Positions 1 through 7,960 of a stretch of DNA of 64,000 bases are shown here, in pieces. The DNA is from Mesorhizobium sp. WSM4904 (GTDB lineage: Bacteria > Pseudomonadota > Alphaproteobacteria > Rhizobiales > Rhizobiaceae). The notes beneath the pieces are model-generated. The model searched no databases. It had not been told where the DNA came from and was given only the letters and a program-made list of their open reading frames with translations. The position numbers and the translations under genes are program-made. Each line of letters starts with the position of its first letter. Position 1 is the stretch's first letter. The DNA lies in contig NZ_CP121354.1 in assembly GCF_029674545.1 (NCBI RefSeq), positions 1,798,001-1,862,000 of the forward strand, read 5' to 3'.

Positions 1-628
1 GGCTTTCGTGGTCATCGACCAGCCAGTCCTGCCATTCGCCGGATTCACCCTCGCTCGCCCGGATCGGGGCGTTGAGCGAGGCGTCACCCGACAGGCGGCG
101 GTTCATCGACACCACCTCCGCCTCGGAAACGTTGAGGCGGGTGGCGATCTCGGCGATCTGGTCGGGCTTCAAATCGCCGTCGTCGAGCGCCTGGATTCTG
201 CCCTTCACCTTGCGCAGGTTGAAGAACAGGCGCTTCTGATTGGCGGTGGTGCCCATTTTGACCAGGCTCCACGAACGCAGGATGTATTCCTGGATCGAGG
301 CCTTGATCCACCACATGGCGTAGGTGGCGAGGCGGAAGCCTCGCTCCGGTTCGAATTTCTTCACGGCCTGCATGAGGCCGACATTGCCTTCCGAGATCAC
401 CTCGCCGATCGGCAGGCCGTAGCCGCGATAGCCCATGGCGATCTTGGCGACGAGCCGCAAATGGCTGGTGACGAGCTTGTGCGCGGCGGAAGTGTCCTGA
501 TGCTCGGCGTAACGCTTGGCGAGCATGTACTCTTCCTGCGGCTGAAGCATCGGAAAGCGACGGATTTCTTCCAGGTAACGGGCGAGACCGCCTTCACCGG
601 AAACGATACTGGGTAGTGACTGGGCCAT
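1..628 (-). CDS. rpoH: RNA polymerase sigma-32 factor RpoH (3' part missing at window edge)
   Basis: Heat-shock sigma factor that directs core RNA polymerase to chaperone and protease promoters. Reading the minus strand from the ATG at 628 gives 209 residues without a stop before the window ends. The N-terminus (MAQSLPSIV), sigma region 2 with ATYAMWWIKA and ILRSWSLVK, and the RpoH-box QKRLFFNLRK are all visible. Region 3 follows (DQIAEIATRLNVS). The region 4 helix-turn-helix lies outside the window. Family members are close to 300 residues, so about a third is missing. It lies downstream of the RluD-like gene on the same strand, an order common in rhizobia. The 210-base gap probably carries its own promoter. 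Rhizobia often have two RpoH paralogues; which one this is cannot be told here. Confidence 0.95.
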   Translation of the reverse strand, partial: MAQSLPSIVSGEGGLARYLEEIRRFPMLQPQEEYMLAKRYAEHQDTSAAHKLVTSHLRLVAKIAMGYRGYGLPIGEVISEGNVGLMQAVKKFEPERGFRLATYAMWWIKASIQEYILRSWSLVKMGTTANQKRLFFNLRKVKGRIQALDDGDLKPDQIAEIATRLNVSEAEVVSMNRRLSGDASLNAPIRASEGESGEWQDWLVDDHES

Positions 629-838
629 GATTGCGCCCCCTCTCTATTGGAGTGATGCCCCCTTAACGCGGCGGGCATGTGACGCGAATGCCAATCGGCT
701 CATCCGCGACAACTGGTGTATATAGGAACAAAACCAGAAAGGACAGGCATTTGTTCAACACGAAACAGTGTGTCACGCTTAAGTGAACAACGCCAGTCAG
801 GTTTTTTGATGGCTGGTTTGAAGCGTCTTGATGGCGGT

Positions 839-1870
839 TCAGAACTTGCGAAAGCCGCCCACGAGTTCCTCCATGTCCCTCGGCATCGACGCCTCGAACC
901 TCATCGTTAGATGGGTGGTCGGGTGTCGGAATTCAAGAAGCCAGGCGTGCAGCGCCTGCCGGGAAAATGCCTTGACCTCGCTTTTCAGCGGTTCCGGCAG
1001 CCGGTTGGCCTTGGTGCGGAAGGCCTGGCCGTAGTCAGGATCGCCGATCACGGGGTGGCCGATATGCGCCATATGGACCCGGATCTGGTGCGTGCGACCG
1101 GTTTCGAGCCGGCATTCGACCAGGCTTGCGGTGGTGAATTCCTTCTGCTCCTCGCCGAAACGCTCGATGACGGTGAAATGGGTGACGGCATGCCGGGCAT
1201 CGTCTCGGCCTTGGGGAACCACCGCGCGGCGGACGCGATCGGCGGCGCGGCCGAGCGGCGCGTCGACGGTGCCGGTCGGCCGCTGTGGAATGCCCCAGAC
1301 CAGCGCCAGATAGGCGCGTTCGAGATCGCCGGTGCGACCGTGGTCGGCGAAGGCCTCCGACAGCGCCTTGTGGGCGCGGTCGGTCTTGGCCACCACCATG
1401 ACGCCGCTGGTCTCCTTGTCCAGCCGATGGACGATGCCCGGCCGTTTGACGCCGCCGATGCCGGAGAGACTGTCGCCGCAGTGATGGATCAGCGCGTTGA
1501 CCAGCGTGCCGGTCCAGTTGCCGGCGCCGGGATGGACGACCAGTCCGGCAGGCTTGTTGATGACGATCAGCTCATCGTCCTCGTAAAGGATGTCGAGAGG
1601 AATGTCCTCGCCTTGCGGCTCGGCCGGCTCCGGCTCCGGCATGACGATTAAGACGCGCTCGCCCGTCGCCATCTTGCGCCTGACCTCCCCGACCGGCTTG
1701 CCGGCGATCGAGACCGCGCCCTGCCGGATCAGGGTTTGCACGCGGCTGCGCGAGATTTCCGGACCGAGCCGGGCGGCGAGCCACTGGTCGAGGCGCTGGC
1801 CGGCGGCATCGGCGCCGGCTTCCAGCTCTACCGCCCCGGTCAACTCATCGCCTGGCAATTCATCCTGCAT
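839..1870 (-). CDS. rluD: RluA/RluD-family 23S rRNA pseudouridine synthase
   Basis: Isomerises uridines to pseudouridine in 23S rRNA (helix 69 for RluD). The 343-residue protein has an N-terminal S4 RNA-binding domain (about residues 25-80, QRLDQWLAARL). The catalytic domain carries the RluA motif HRLDKETSG, with catalytic Asp near residue 151, and the RTHQIRVHMAHIGHP segment. Length fits RluD. I chose the ATG at 1870; a TTG one codon upstream is possible. It is transcribed toward rpoH, and divergently across a short gap from the small membrane protein at 1947. RluD, RluC and RluA share motifs; the RluD assignment rests on domain order and rpoH linkage. Confidence 0.9.
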   Translation of the reverse strand: MQDELPGDELTGAVELEAGADAAGQRLDQWLAARLGPEISRSRVQTLIRQGAVSIAGKPVGEVRRKMATGERVLIVMPEPEPAEPQGEDIPLDILYEDDELIVINKPAGLVVHPGAGNWTGTLVNALIHHCGDSLSGIGGVKRPGIVHRLDKETSGVMVVAKTDRAHKALSEAFADHGRTGDLERAYLALVWGIPQRPTGTVDAPLGRAADRVRRAVVPQGRDDARHAVTHFTVIERFGEEQKEFTTASLVECRLETGRTHQIRVHMAHIGHPVIGDPDYGQAFRTKANRLPEPLKSEVKAFSRQALHAWLLEFRHPTTHLTMRFEASMPRDMEELVGGFRKF

Positions 1871-1946
1871 CAAAATCGGGGCCCTATCAAAATCCGGGTG
1901 TCTTCGTTATGAGCGCTCATCGAAACCCGTTGCGGACTGTTTAGCC

Positions 1947-2330
1947 ATGGCCCGGCCGATCGCCGATGAAGATGAGGAAAAGCCGCTCGACCCCGCGGCG
2001 GAAAAGGTGCGCAGGAAGCTCATACGCTTCATGATCGTCAATCTCGGCCTTCTGTTCCTCGCCCTTATGGTGGTGATCGGGGCCCTTGTCTACAAAGCCC
2101 GCAATGCGCCGGTTGTTGGATCGACGCCTGCCGGCGATGTCCAGGCTCCGGCCGGGGCGCCGCTCAGCGGCGACATCGTGCTGCCGGTAGGCACCAAGGT
2201 GGTCAGCCAGGCGCTGTCCGGCAACCGCCTGTCGATCGACGCCGAGCTTGCCGACGGCAGCCGTTCCATCTTCGTCTACGACATTGCCGAGCGCCGAATG
2301 ATCGGCCAGTTCGCGATCCGCAGCAAATGA
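1947..2330 (+). CDS. small single-span membrane protein (DUF6476-like), function unknown
   Basis: A 127-residue protein starting MARPIADEDEEK. It has an acidic cytoplasmic N-terminus, one hydrophobic helix (about residues 28-50, MIVNLGLLFLALMVVIGALVYK) and a periplasmic C-terminal domain of about 75 residues that looks beta-rich (VLPVGTKVVSQALSG, SIFVYDIAERRMIGQF). It sits divergent to the pseudouridine synthase, and its stop overlaps the start of the next gene by four bases (ATGA), implying translational coupling. The family label is from memory and tentative. No catalytic motif is visible. Confidence 0.75.
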   Translation: MARPIADEDEEKPLDPAAEKVRRKLIRFMIVNLGLLFLALMVVIGALVYKARNAPVVGSTPAGDVQAPAGAPLSGDIVLPVGTKVVSQALSGNRLSIDAELADGSRSIFVYDIAERRMIGQFAIRSK

Positions 2331-2740
2331 GCGGCTTTGCCGAACATCGCAGCATCGCGACCGTGGCGCTCGTCGTCGAAAATTATGACGACGCGATCGC
2401 CTGGTATGTCGAGCGGCTCGGCTTCGTGCTGACCGACGACGTCGACCTCGGCGGCGGCAAGCGCTGGGTGACGGTCGCGCCGGCAAACGGGCAGGGTGCG
2501 CGGCTGCTCCTGGCGGAGGCTGCCGGCGAGGCGCAGGCGAACCGTATCGGCGACCAGACCGGCGGCCGGGTGTTTCTCTTCCTGGAAACGGACGACTTCG
2601 CCCGGGATCACCAGGCGATGCTTGCCAAGGGCATCGCGTTCCGCGAGGCGCCGCGCCATGAGGCCTATGGGACGGTAGCGGTGTTTGCCGATCTCTACGG
2701 CAATCTCTGGGACCTGATCGAGCCGAAACGGCCGGGTTGA
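2327..2740 (+). CDS. VOC-superfamily (glyoxalase-like) protein
   Basis: A 137-residue single-module vicinal oxygen chelate protein. The N-terminal half begins SIATVALVVENYDDAIAWYVERLGF. The C-terminal half ends VAVFADLYGNLWDLIEP, the usual metal-binding Glu position of the fold. VOC proteins dimerise and use a divalent metal for glyoxalase, dioxygenase or antibiotic-resistance chemistry; the substrate here is unknown. The start overlaps the preceding membrane-protein stop by four bases, so the pair is probably one operon. The tRNA-Glu gene follows after about 85 bases. Confidence 0.85.
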   Translation: MSGFAEHRSIATVALVVENYDDAIAWYVERLGFVLTDDVDLGGGKRWVTVAPANGQGARLLLAEAAGEAQANRIGDQTGGRVFLFLETDDFARDHQAMLAKGIAFREAPRHEAYGTVAVFADLYGNLWDLIEPKRPG

Positions 2741-2826
2741 ACGGGGCCGTTCGGCAAAGTCTGCGAACAGCGCGAAACCCCAGTTGCTTTTTCGCGGCCT
2801 TCATCCTATGTAGCCGGTTCTTGAGC

Positions 2827-2901
2827 GCGCCCATCGTCTAGCGGTCAGGACACCGCCCTCTCACGGCGGTAACAGGGGTTCGATTCCCCTTGGGCGTACC
2901 A
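2827..2901 (+). tRNA. tRNA-Glu (anticodon CTC)
   Basis: The cloverleaf can be folded by eye. The 7-bp acceptor stem GCGCCCA/TGGGCGT opens with a G-T wobble. The anticodon stem CCGCC/GGCGG encloses the loop CTCTCAC (anticodon CTC), and the T arm is GGGGTTCGATTCCCC. The discriminator A is followed by an encoded CCA. It reads the GAG codon. The gene lies alone between the VOC gene and the coiled-coil gene. Confidence 0.95.
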
Positions 2902-2953
2902 TCTCTCAGACAGGGCTTCTCCAGGCTGCCGGCGCTGAAACCCGCGTCCAAGT

Positions 2954-3181
2954 CTAAATGCGGGCTTGGGTCCTTTCACGGGATGCCTGCTCCAACAACC
3001 GCGACAGGTGCTGGAGGTGCATCGATTGGGCATCTTCGAGCAACTGCAGAAAGTTGGACGCCTTGCCTCGCGGCAACCGGCGGCGCTTCAGCGCAGCGAT
3101 GCGCGCACGCTGGCGCTTGATGTGCTGCTCGGCTTGCAGAACGTGTCGTTCCGCCATTTGGATGTCGTCGGCCAGGGCCAT
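2954..3181 (-). CDS. small charged coiled-coil protein, unknown function
   Basis: A 75-residue protein (MALADDIQMAERHVLQ...) rich in Arg, Lys, Gln and Leu with helical heptad-like spacing across most of its length. It has no signal peptide, membrane segment or cysteines. The pattern HIKRQRARIAAL-KRR is reminiscent of short hypothetical proteins in Rhizobiales. It is the last gene on the minus strand below the cyclase, and lies just past the decayed GTPase fragment. No function can be assigned. Confidence 0.55.
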   Translation of the reverse strand: MALADDIQMAERHVLQAEQHIKRQRARIAALKRRRLPRGKASNFLQLLEDAQSMHLQHLSRLLEQASRERTQARI

Positions 3182-3267
3182 AAGCGATAAACGGTCGGGC
3201 GGTCAGAGCGTTCCGTTGGGGAGGCCGGCATCTGAAAGCGCGGCCCCCGGGATTGGGCCGACCCAGG

Positions 3268-3400
3268 CCATAGCTGCCGGCGGCGGATTGTTTCGGCAAG
3301 TTCCGCGAAAGCGTCGACAATGCCTGTGCCGCTCTTGGCGCTCACGAACCTGACGCTCGACCGCGCGAACTGGCCGATCCGTTGGGGGCTTCCGCGCCAT
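3268..3400 (-). pseudogene. Decayed 3' fragment of a Ras-like GTPase gene
   Basis: Read on the minus strand, this stretch encodes about 37 residues nearly identical to the end of the intact GTPase at 5177-5683. QFARSSVRFVSAKSG here matches QLARSSVKFVSAKSG there, and the FAELAETIRRRQL ending is identical. DNA identity is evident too. The stop codon that ends the intact gene is mutated (TAG to TGG), and nothing of the P-loop, switch or NKxD regions precedes the fragment. It sits about 40 bases beyond the cyclase stop, on the same strand. It is best explained as the remnant of a duplicated or recombined GTPase gene. Confidence 0.85.
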
Positions 3401-3439
3401 GCGACGAGACGGGCTCTACGGCGCGCTCAACCATTCGAT

Positions 3440-4573
3440 CTATTCCGGCAAGCCGAAAAGTGTTTGCGCGCCTGCTATTCCTCTGAGCGGATGACTGCCC
3501 ATGGCGATCATCGGCTCGGTCGTTTCCCTCTCGAACGCCGTCGATGCGAGCACCGTCTGCCCTAACGGCTTGCACAGCCCTTCGATGCGGCTGACAAGGT
3601 TTACAGCCTTGCCGATCGCGGTGAAATCCAACCTGCCGGCAGTGCCGATGTTCCCCCAAAGCATCTCGCCGACATGCAGGCCAATGCCGTATCCGAACTC
3701 AGGGCTGCCGTTGCGGTGCCGAGTTTGGTTGAGATGATCTATCCCGGCGCGTGTGGCTTTCACGGCGCGTACCGCCGCGTCACATGCGGCCCTCGAATCG
3801 CGCTCGCCGATCGGGAAAATCGCGAGGACGCCATCACCGATAAACTTGAGAACCTCGCCACCAAATGCGTGCACCGCGCCGGCGACGCAATCGAACCAGG
3901 CATCAAGTATCGATACGATCTCGCCTGCATCGTGAACTTCGGATAGATCGGTGAAACCTCGAAGGTCCGCGCACAGAAGCGCAGCCCGTATCGTCTCTCC
4001 CTTTACTCGACGAGAACGACCGTTGAGCACATGCGCTGCGCTGCGCTTTCCCAAATATGCTTCGAGCAATGCTCGTTTCGCAGACCGTTCCGCGAGTGCG
4101 GTCATCGGAGCCGCAGCGAACCGGGAGATTTGCCGCAGCAGCTCCGACTGCGCCTCATCCGGAGTATGATCGAACGCCCATACCAAAGTCGGGGCGACAC
4201 CGACCGCTCCCTCGTCGAACACGATCGCCCGCGTCGTGCCAAGCCACTCGCGCAGCACGAGCCGGGGATCGGCATTCTGGCGGTCGGCGCCTATCCCCAA
4301 AGCCTCGACCACTTCACCGCCAGGCGCTCGCCAGAGCCAGATGCGGCGTGAAATGATCGGGTCGGGAGCATCCTGCGCCAGCGCGCCGGCAATGGTCGGC
4401 AAGCCGTCTTCGATCAAATGCGTCGAGAGCTGCAATAGAAGTCGCCCACCATCGCCAATATGCGCGGCATCGTCCAGAAGGAATGAAAGCGAGTTTGCGA
4501 GAAGCATCTGTAGAGGGTCGCTCGGCACCGGCTCATGCTTACGCCTCGAACATTTTCTTGCAACTCCCCACAT
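3440..4573 (-). CDS. Class III adenylate/guanylate cyclase
   Basis: Makes cyclic AMP (or GMP) from the nucleoside triphosphate. The 377-residue protein has an N-terminal sensor-like region of about 165 residues and a C-terminal cyclase homology domain. All catalytic positions look intact, numbering from the ATG at 4573: metal-binding Asp203 (CADLRGF) and Asp247 (FIGDG), base-selecting Lys243 and Asp316 (LDFTAIG), and transition-state Asn325 and Arg329 (VNLVSRIE). The Lys/Asp pair favours ATP. There is no membrane segment. Upstream TTG (4582) and downstream ATG (4507) starts are possible, and no strong ribosome site decides. It is divergent from the SRPBCC gene and followed by the GTPase remnant, which suggests a functional link to the neighbouring GTPase/OmpA cluster. 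Confidence 0.9.
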   Translation of the reverse strand: MWGVARKCSRRKHEPVPSDPLQMLLANSLSFLLDDAAHIGDGGRLLLQLSTHLIEDGLPTIAGALAQDAPDPIISRRIWLWRAPGGEVVEALGIGADRQNADPRLVLREWLGTTRAIVFDEGAVGVAPTLVWAFDHTPDEAQSELLRQISRFAAAPMTALAERSAKRALLEAYLGKRSAAHVLNGRSRRVKGETIRAALLCADLRGFTDLSEVHDAGEIVSILDAWFDCVAGAVHAFGGEVLKFIGDGVLAIFPIGERDSRAACDAAVRAVKATRAGIDHLNQTRHRNGSPEFGYGIGLHVGEMLWGNIGTAGRLDFTAIGKAVNLVSRIEGLCKPLGQTVLASTAFERETTEPMIAMGSHPLRGIAGAQTLFGLPE

Positions 4574-4638
4574 TCGCTTCAATCATGCACGGCATTCGAT
4601 GTCGATGTAACCTGGGCGGATGTGACCTGGAGCGAGCG

Positions 4639-5079
4639 ATGGCGGAATCGGTTTACACAGAGATTGAGGTCGCGGCGCCACAAGCGACCGTGTTCGCGCT
4701 TTTGACCGATCCGGAACAGATCGTGCGATGGATCGGGACCGAAGCGAATTTGGATGCAACGCCGGGCGGTCTGTTCCTCGTCAATGTCGGTGGTCGCCAT
4801 ATGGCGCGCGGTGAGTTCACCGAGGTGATTCCGGTCCACCGTCTTGCCTACAGTTTTGGCTGGGATGACAACGCGACCGTGCCGCCCGGCTCCAGTCATG
4901 TCGAGATCGACCTGATCGCGAGGGATGCGGGGACACTGATCCGTTTAACGCACAGCGGATTGCCGAACGCAGAGGAGCGTGACAGCCATCGAAAGGGATG
5001 GGAGCACTACCTCTCCAGGCTGAAGATCACTGCCGATGGGGGACATGCCGGTCCCGACGTGCCGATGAAGACTACGTGA
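4639..5079 (+). CDS. SRPBCC/AHSA1-like domain protein
   Basis: A 146-residue protein (MAESVYTEIEVAAPQATVFALLTDPEQIVRWIG) with the START/Bet v 1-like helix-grip pattern of the Aha1 C-terminal family. Features include the WIGTEANLDATPGG core, GEFTEVIPVHRLAYSFGW in the middle and a C-terminal helix with GWEHYLSRLK. Such proteins bind hydrophobic ligands; rhizobial relatives are often encoded beside ArsR regulators, but none is present here. It lies on the opposite strand between the cyclase and the GTPase and runs convergently into the GTPase gene with about 97 bases between stops. Confidence 0.85.
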   Translation: MAESVYTEIEVAAPQATVFALLTDPEQIVRWIGTEANLDATPGGLFLVNVGGRHMARGEFTEVIPVHRLAYSFGWDDNATVPPGSSHVEIDLIARDAGTLIRLTHSGLPNAEERDSHRKGWEHYLSRLKITADGGHAGPDVPMKTT

Positions 5080-5176
5080 TTTTCATCAAGGGTCGCGGAT
5101 GCCCGTCATGCAAAAATTTGGATGCCTTGGCAAGCGCAGATCTCCGTCGAGCGACCGTCAAAGCTTGGACCGACCA

Positions 5177-5683
5177 CTATAGCTGCCGGCGACGAATCGT
5201 TTCGGCGAGTTCGGCAAAGGCATCCACGATTCCCTCGCCGCTCTTGGCGCTTACGAACTTGACGCTCGATCGGGCGAGCTGGCCGATCTGTTCGGCGCTT
5301 CCGGGCGCTTCGGCGAGATCGATCTTGTTCACCAGGGCCCTCAATGGCCTGCCTGGGAATCTCGTCTCGAAATTGCGGGCCAGTTCGACCATGCGCGTCA
5401 CCGTTTGCGGGCGCGTCACGTCCGATACGACAATCGCTGCCGAAGCGCCGGTAACGTAAACGGTGTCGAAAATACGCATGCCGAAATCGCCGTCCGTGTC
5501 CCAGAGCACCAGACGCGTCGCTTCGTCCGCGCGAGCCGGATCGGCGGGAACGTCGTAGCTTAGAACTTCGACGCCGAGCGTGGATTTGTATTCGCCGTCG
5601 AAACGATCGTGCACGAGACGGTACATGATCGATGTCTTGCCCACCCCCATGTCGCCCAGCAGCATGACCTTCGCGGTAAACAT
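5177..5683 (-). CDS. Ras/Rab-like small GTPase
   Basis: A 168-residue stand-alone G domain. The P-loop is GDMGVGKTS (residues 10-18). A switch I Thr lies in STLGVEV (about 35). The Walker B/switch II segment is WDTDGDFG (61-68), followed by NKID (119-122) and SAK (145-147). Bacterial Ras-like GTPases act as molecular switches, often in polarity or envelope functions (MglA type). Compared with Ras DTAGQE, the catalytic Gln position is Asp (DTDGDF), so intrinsic hydrolysis may be slow or GAP-dependent. No lipidation motif is seen. The start overlaps the OmpA-like stop by one base (TAATG), so the two are almost certainly co-translated. The family resembles GTPases encoded beside LLFGP-type OmpA proteins in other bacteria (from memory). 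Confidence 0.9.
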   Translation of the reverse strand: MFTAKVMLLGDMGVGKTSIMYRLVHDRFDGEYKSTLGVEVLSYDVPADPARADEATRLVLWDTDGDFGMRIFDTVYVTGASAAIVVSDVTRPQTVTRMVELARNFETRFPGRPLRALVNKIDLAEAPGSAEQIGQLARSSVKFVSAKSGEGIVDAFAELAETIRRRQL

Positions 5684-7608
5684 TACTGGAGGCGCTCGGC
5701 TCGAAACACGTTTTCGAAGGTGACCCGGCGGTTCCCTTCGCTCGGCACGTCGGAGATGGGCACCGAGGACGAGCGCGAAACCACAAACAGGCGCGAAGGC
5801 TCGATGCCGAGCGAGGTCAACGCCCGCACCACCTGATCGGCCCTCTTGCGGGCAACCACGTGGTTGATGGAGTCCGTTCCGGTATCGTCGGCGTGGCCGA
5901 CGACACGGATCCTCAGATCGTTGCCCTCAAGCAGCCCGGCCAGATCGCGGATCTGTCGGTCCGCCTCCTTGTCGTCGGCAAAAGCGTCGGCTGTGCCAAA
6001 GAAGATTGCCGTCGAGGCCATGAAGCGGTCGAGCCGCCCGGCGGGGCTGTCGGCTACCGAGCGCAGGGCGTCGTATTGCTGGTTTCTGGACCGTGTTTCC
6101 TCGGCGATCGCCGCGCGTGTCTCGTCGATACGCGCCTGCAGGCTGGCAAGGGATTGCAGCTCCCGCGCACTTGACCCGCGCGTTTCATCGATACGGGCCT
6201 GTAGGCCGGCGAGAGACTGTCGCTGCTCGGCGATCGCCGCGCCTGCTTCCCCGACGGACTTCTGCAGACTGGTGAGTGACTGTTGCTGTTCGGTGATCGC
6301 GTTGCCGGTTTCACCGCCGGACTTCTGCAAGTCGGCGAGGGATCGTTGCAGCTCAGCGACCGACTGGCGCGTTCCATCGATGCTTGCCTGGATGCCGGCC
6401 AAGGATTGCCGCACGGCGTCGACATCGGCGCGCAGCGCCGCCGGCTGTTCCATTCCCGGCACAACGCCGATCCGGTCGACGATCCGATACGGGGCGGCCG
6501 CCTTGGCCAAGGCGCCGACCAGCGGAGCGACCTCCACCTGGCTGGGCTCTATCCCGGACACCGACACGGTGCGATTGCCATGGTCGAAGTCCAGCCGCAG
6601 CGGGAAAGACTGCAGCAGCGGCTCCTTGCCGACAAGGTCGTGCAGCGCGTCATTCGCCCGCCGCTCCAGCATCGTCCGGGTGAGGTAGACGCCAGCCAGC
6701 CATGCCAGCCCGGCGGCAACGAGAGCAGCGAGCACGAGCAGGACGACCTTCCCGCCCCGGCGCGGCTTCCTGTCCAGGGAAGCATCGGCTTCGATCGATG
6801 CGGCCAGCGACACCAGCGTGGCGGTGTCGCAGTCGCCATCCATGCCCTCGATCGTGTCGAAGAAAAGCGAATTGATCCTGGCGTCGTCCGCGGGGCGCAG
6901 GGGACCGATGCATTCCGCCGCCAGGATGAACCGGGGCGAGGCGCGGAGCACGATCTCCCGTCCGCCGAAGTCGAGCTTCTCAAGGTTGCCTTCGCCCGCG
7001 AGCGCCTGGACGGAAAATTCCAGGATCGCCGCGACCATGGCGCTCAGCAGATCGGCCCTCTCGTCGGGGATCGCTTCGCGCTTCCAATCCGCGACGAGGC
7101 GCCCGTTGCCGCGCTCGATCATCAGCAGCCGGCTGACGCGCGGCGGGCTGGCGTTCGCCAGAACGAACTCGCTGATCGGGCGGCCGGTCGCCAGCGACTT
7201 GACGCGACCGACCCACAGCTCCGTCGACGTCAGAGCATTGAGGCGCTGCTCCAGCCGCGCCACGAGCTCCTTGAAGGCATTTGCCACAGCCGCGCTGACC
7301 AGTCGCCCGGTGATCGGGTAGAGCGCATCGACCATGAGGTCGCGTGAATTCCTGATCTCGCTCCTGATCGCGGAGACCACCGACGGGGCGATGACATTCG
7401 CCAGCTCGCGCGGCCGGCTGACTTCCGCGCGTTCAAGCGCGGCGACCAGTATGTCGGCCGTCGCCGCTTCGAGACGGTCGGGGTTGCCTATATATTGCTG
7501 AAGGAGAGCGACATCGGCTCCCAGCGCTTCAAGACGCGCGGCCTCCGGTTGAAAGAGCAAGGTCTTGAGCTGCTCGATCTCACGGTTCTGGCCGACGGCG
7601 GAAGTCAT
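5683..7608 (-). CDS. Inner-membrane OmpA-like protein with cytoplasmic N-domain, BON-like domain and coiled coil
   Basis: A 641-residue protein without a signal peptide. Residues 1-285 form a cytoplasmic-looking domain opening IEQLKTLLFQPEAARL, with the pattern of LLFGP-OmpA proteins found beside Ras-like GTPases elsewhere. A single transmembrane helix lies at about 287-309. Beyond it come a BON-like stretch (about 325-390), a long periplasmic coiled coil with repeated LQARIDETR and LQKS units (about 395-530), and a C-terminal OmpA peptidoglycan-binding domain (about 540-637, VVGHADDTGT). The topology suits a sensor joining the cell wall to a cytoplasmic switch. The ribosome site GGAAGG precedes ATG 7608. 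It is flanked without gaps by the coiled-coil gene and the GTPase gene. Confidence 0.85.
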   Translation of the reverse strand: MTSAVGQNREIEQLKTLLFQPEAARLEALGADVALLQQYIGNPDRLEAATADILVAALERAEVSRPRELANVIAPSVVSAIRSEIRNSRDLMVDALYPITGRLVSAAVANAFKELVARLEQRLNALTSTELWVGRVKSLATGRPISEFVLANASPPRVSRLLMIERGNGRLVADWKREAIPDERADLLSAMVAAILEFSVQALAGEGNLEKLDFGGREIVLRASPRFILAAECIGPLRPADDARINSLFFDTIEGMDGDCDTATLVSLAASIEADASLDRKPRRGGKVVLLVLAALVAAGLAWLAGVYLTRTMLERRANDALHDLVGKEPLLQSFPLRLDFDHGNRTVSVSGIEPSQVEVAPLVGALAKAAAPYRIVDRIGVVPGMEQPAALRADVDAVRQSLAGIQASIDGTRQSVAELQRSLADLQKSGGETGNAITEQQQSLTSLQKSVGEAGAAIAEQRQSLAGLQARIDETRGSSARELQSLASLQARIDETRAAIAEETRSRNQQYDALRSVADSPAGRLDRFMASTAIFFGTADAFADDKEADRQIRDLAGLLEGNDLRIRVVGHADDTGTDSINHVVARKRADQVVRALTSLGIEPSRLFVVSRSSSVPISDVPSEGNRRVTFENVFRAERLQ

Positions 7609-7609
7609 G

Positions 7610-7960
7610 CTACCTTCCCGTGGCGGAACCCAGCCTGGTTATGGTTGCGCCAAGCTCCGAAATCGCGGCGCCGATGTCCCTGTGCGAGGCGAGCCGTTTC
7701 TGCTCCGTATCCTGCTCGAGCTCCTGCAGCCGGGCTTGCAGCGCTGCGACCTCCTTGGCGAAATCTGCCTGCAGCAGTTTGAGAGAGGCCTGCATCTCCT
7801 CTCGCAAACCGGCCAGGTTGTTCTCGATCGATCGCTGCGCGCCCCCGAACAGCAGATTGCGGACCTGATCGATGGTCGCTTCGGGATGGACTGTCGCTTC
7901 CGATCCGTTGGCGGAAGCGGCTCCGCCCGCGGCTTTTCCAGCTTGCTCGGCGCCTTTCAT
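7610..7960 (-). CDS. Small coiled-coil protein with IDQVRNLLFG motif
   Basis: A 116-residue cytoplasmic protein. After a low-complexity Ala/Gly N-terminus it carries TIDQVRNLLFGGAQRS (about residues 30-45) and then a continuous helical coiled coil to about residue 100 (REEMQASLKLLQ, ARLQELEQDTEQKR). The LLFG motif echoes LKTLLFQPE at the start of the adjacent OmpA-like protein, suggesting a shared interaction module. The ATG at 7960 has a better-spaced ribosome site (GGGGA) than the one at 7966. It is first gene of the three-gene operon with the OmpA-like protein and the GTPase. I know no function for this family. Confidence 0.75.
   Translation of the reverse strand: MKGAEQAGKAAGGAASANGSEATVHPEATIDQVRNLLFGGAQRSIENNLAGLREEMQASLKLLQADFAKEVAALQARLQELEQDTEQKRLASHRDIGAAISELGATITRLGSATGR

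Noticed and set aside
2845..3033. A minus-strand frame over the tRNA gene
   Set aside because: Its C-terminal residues are the complement of tRNA-Glu; spurious.
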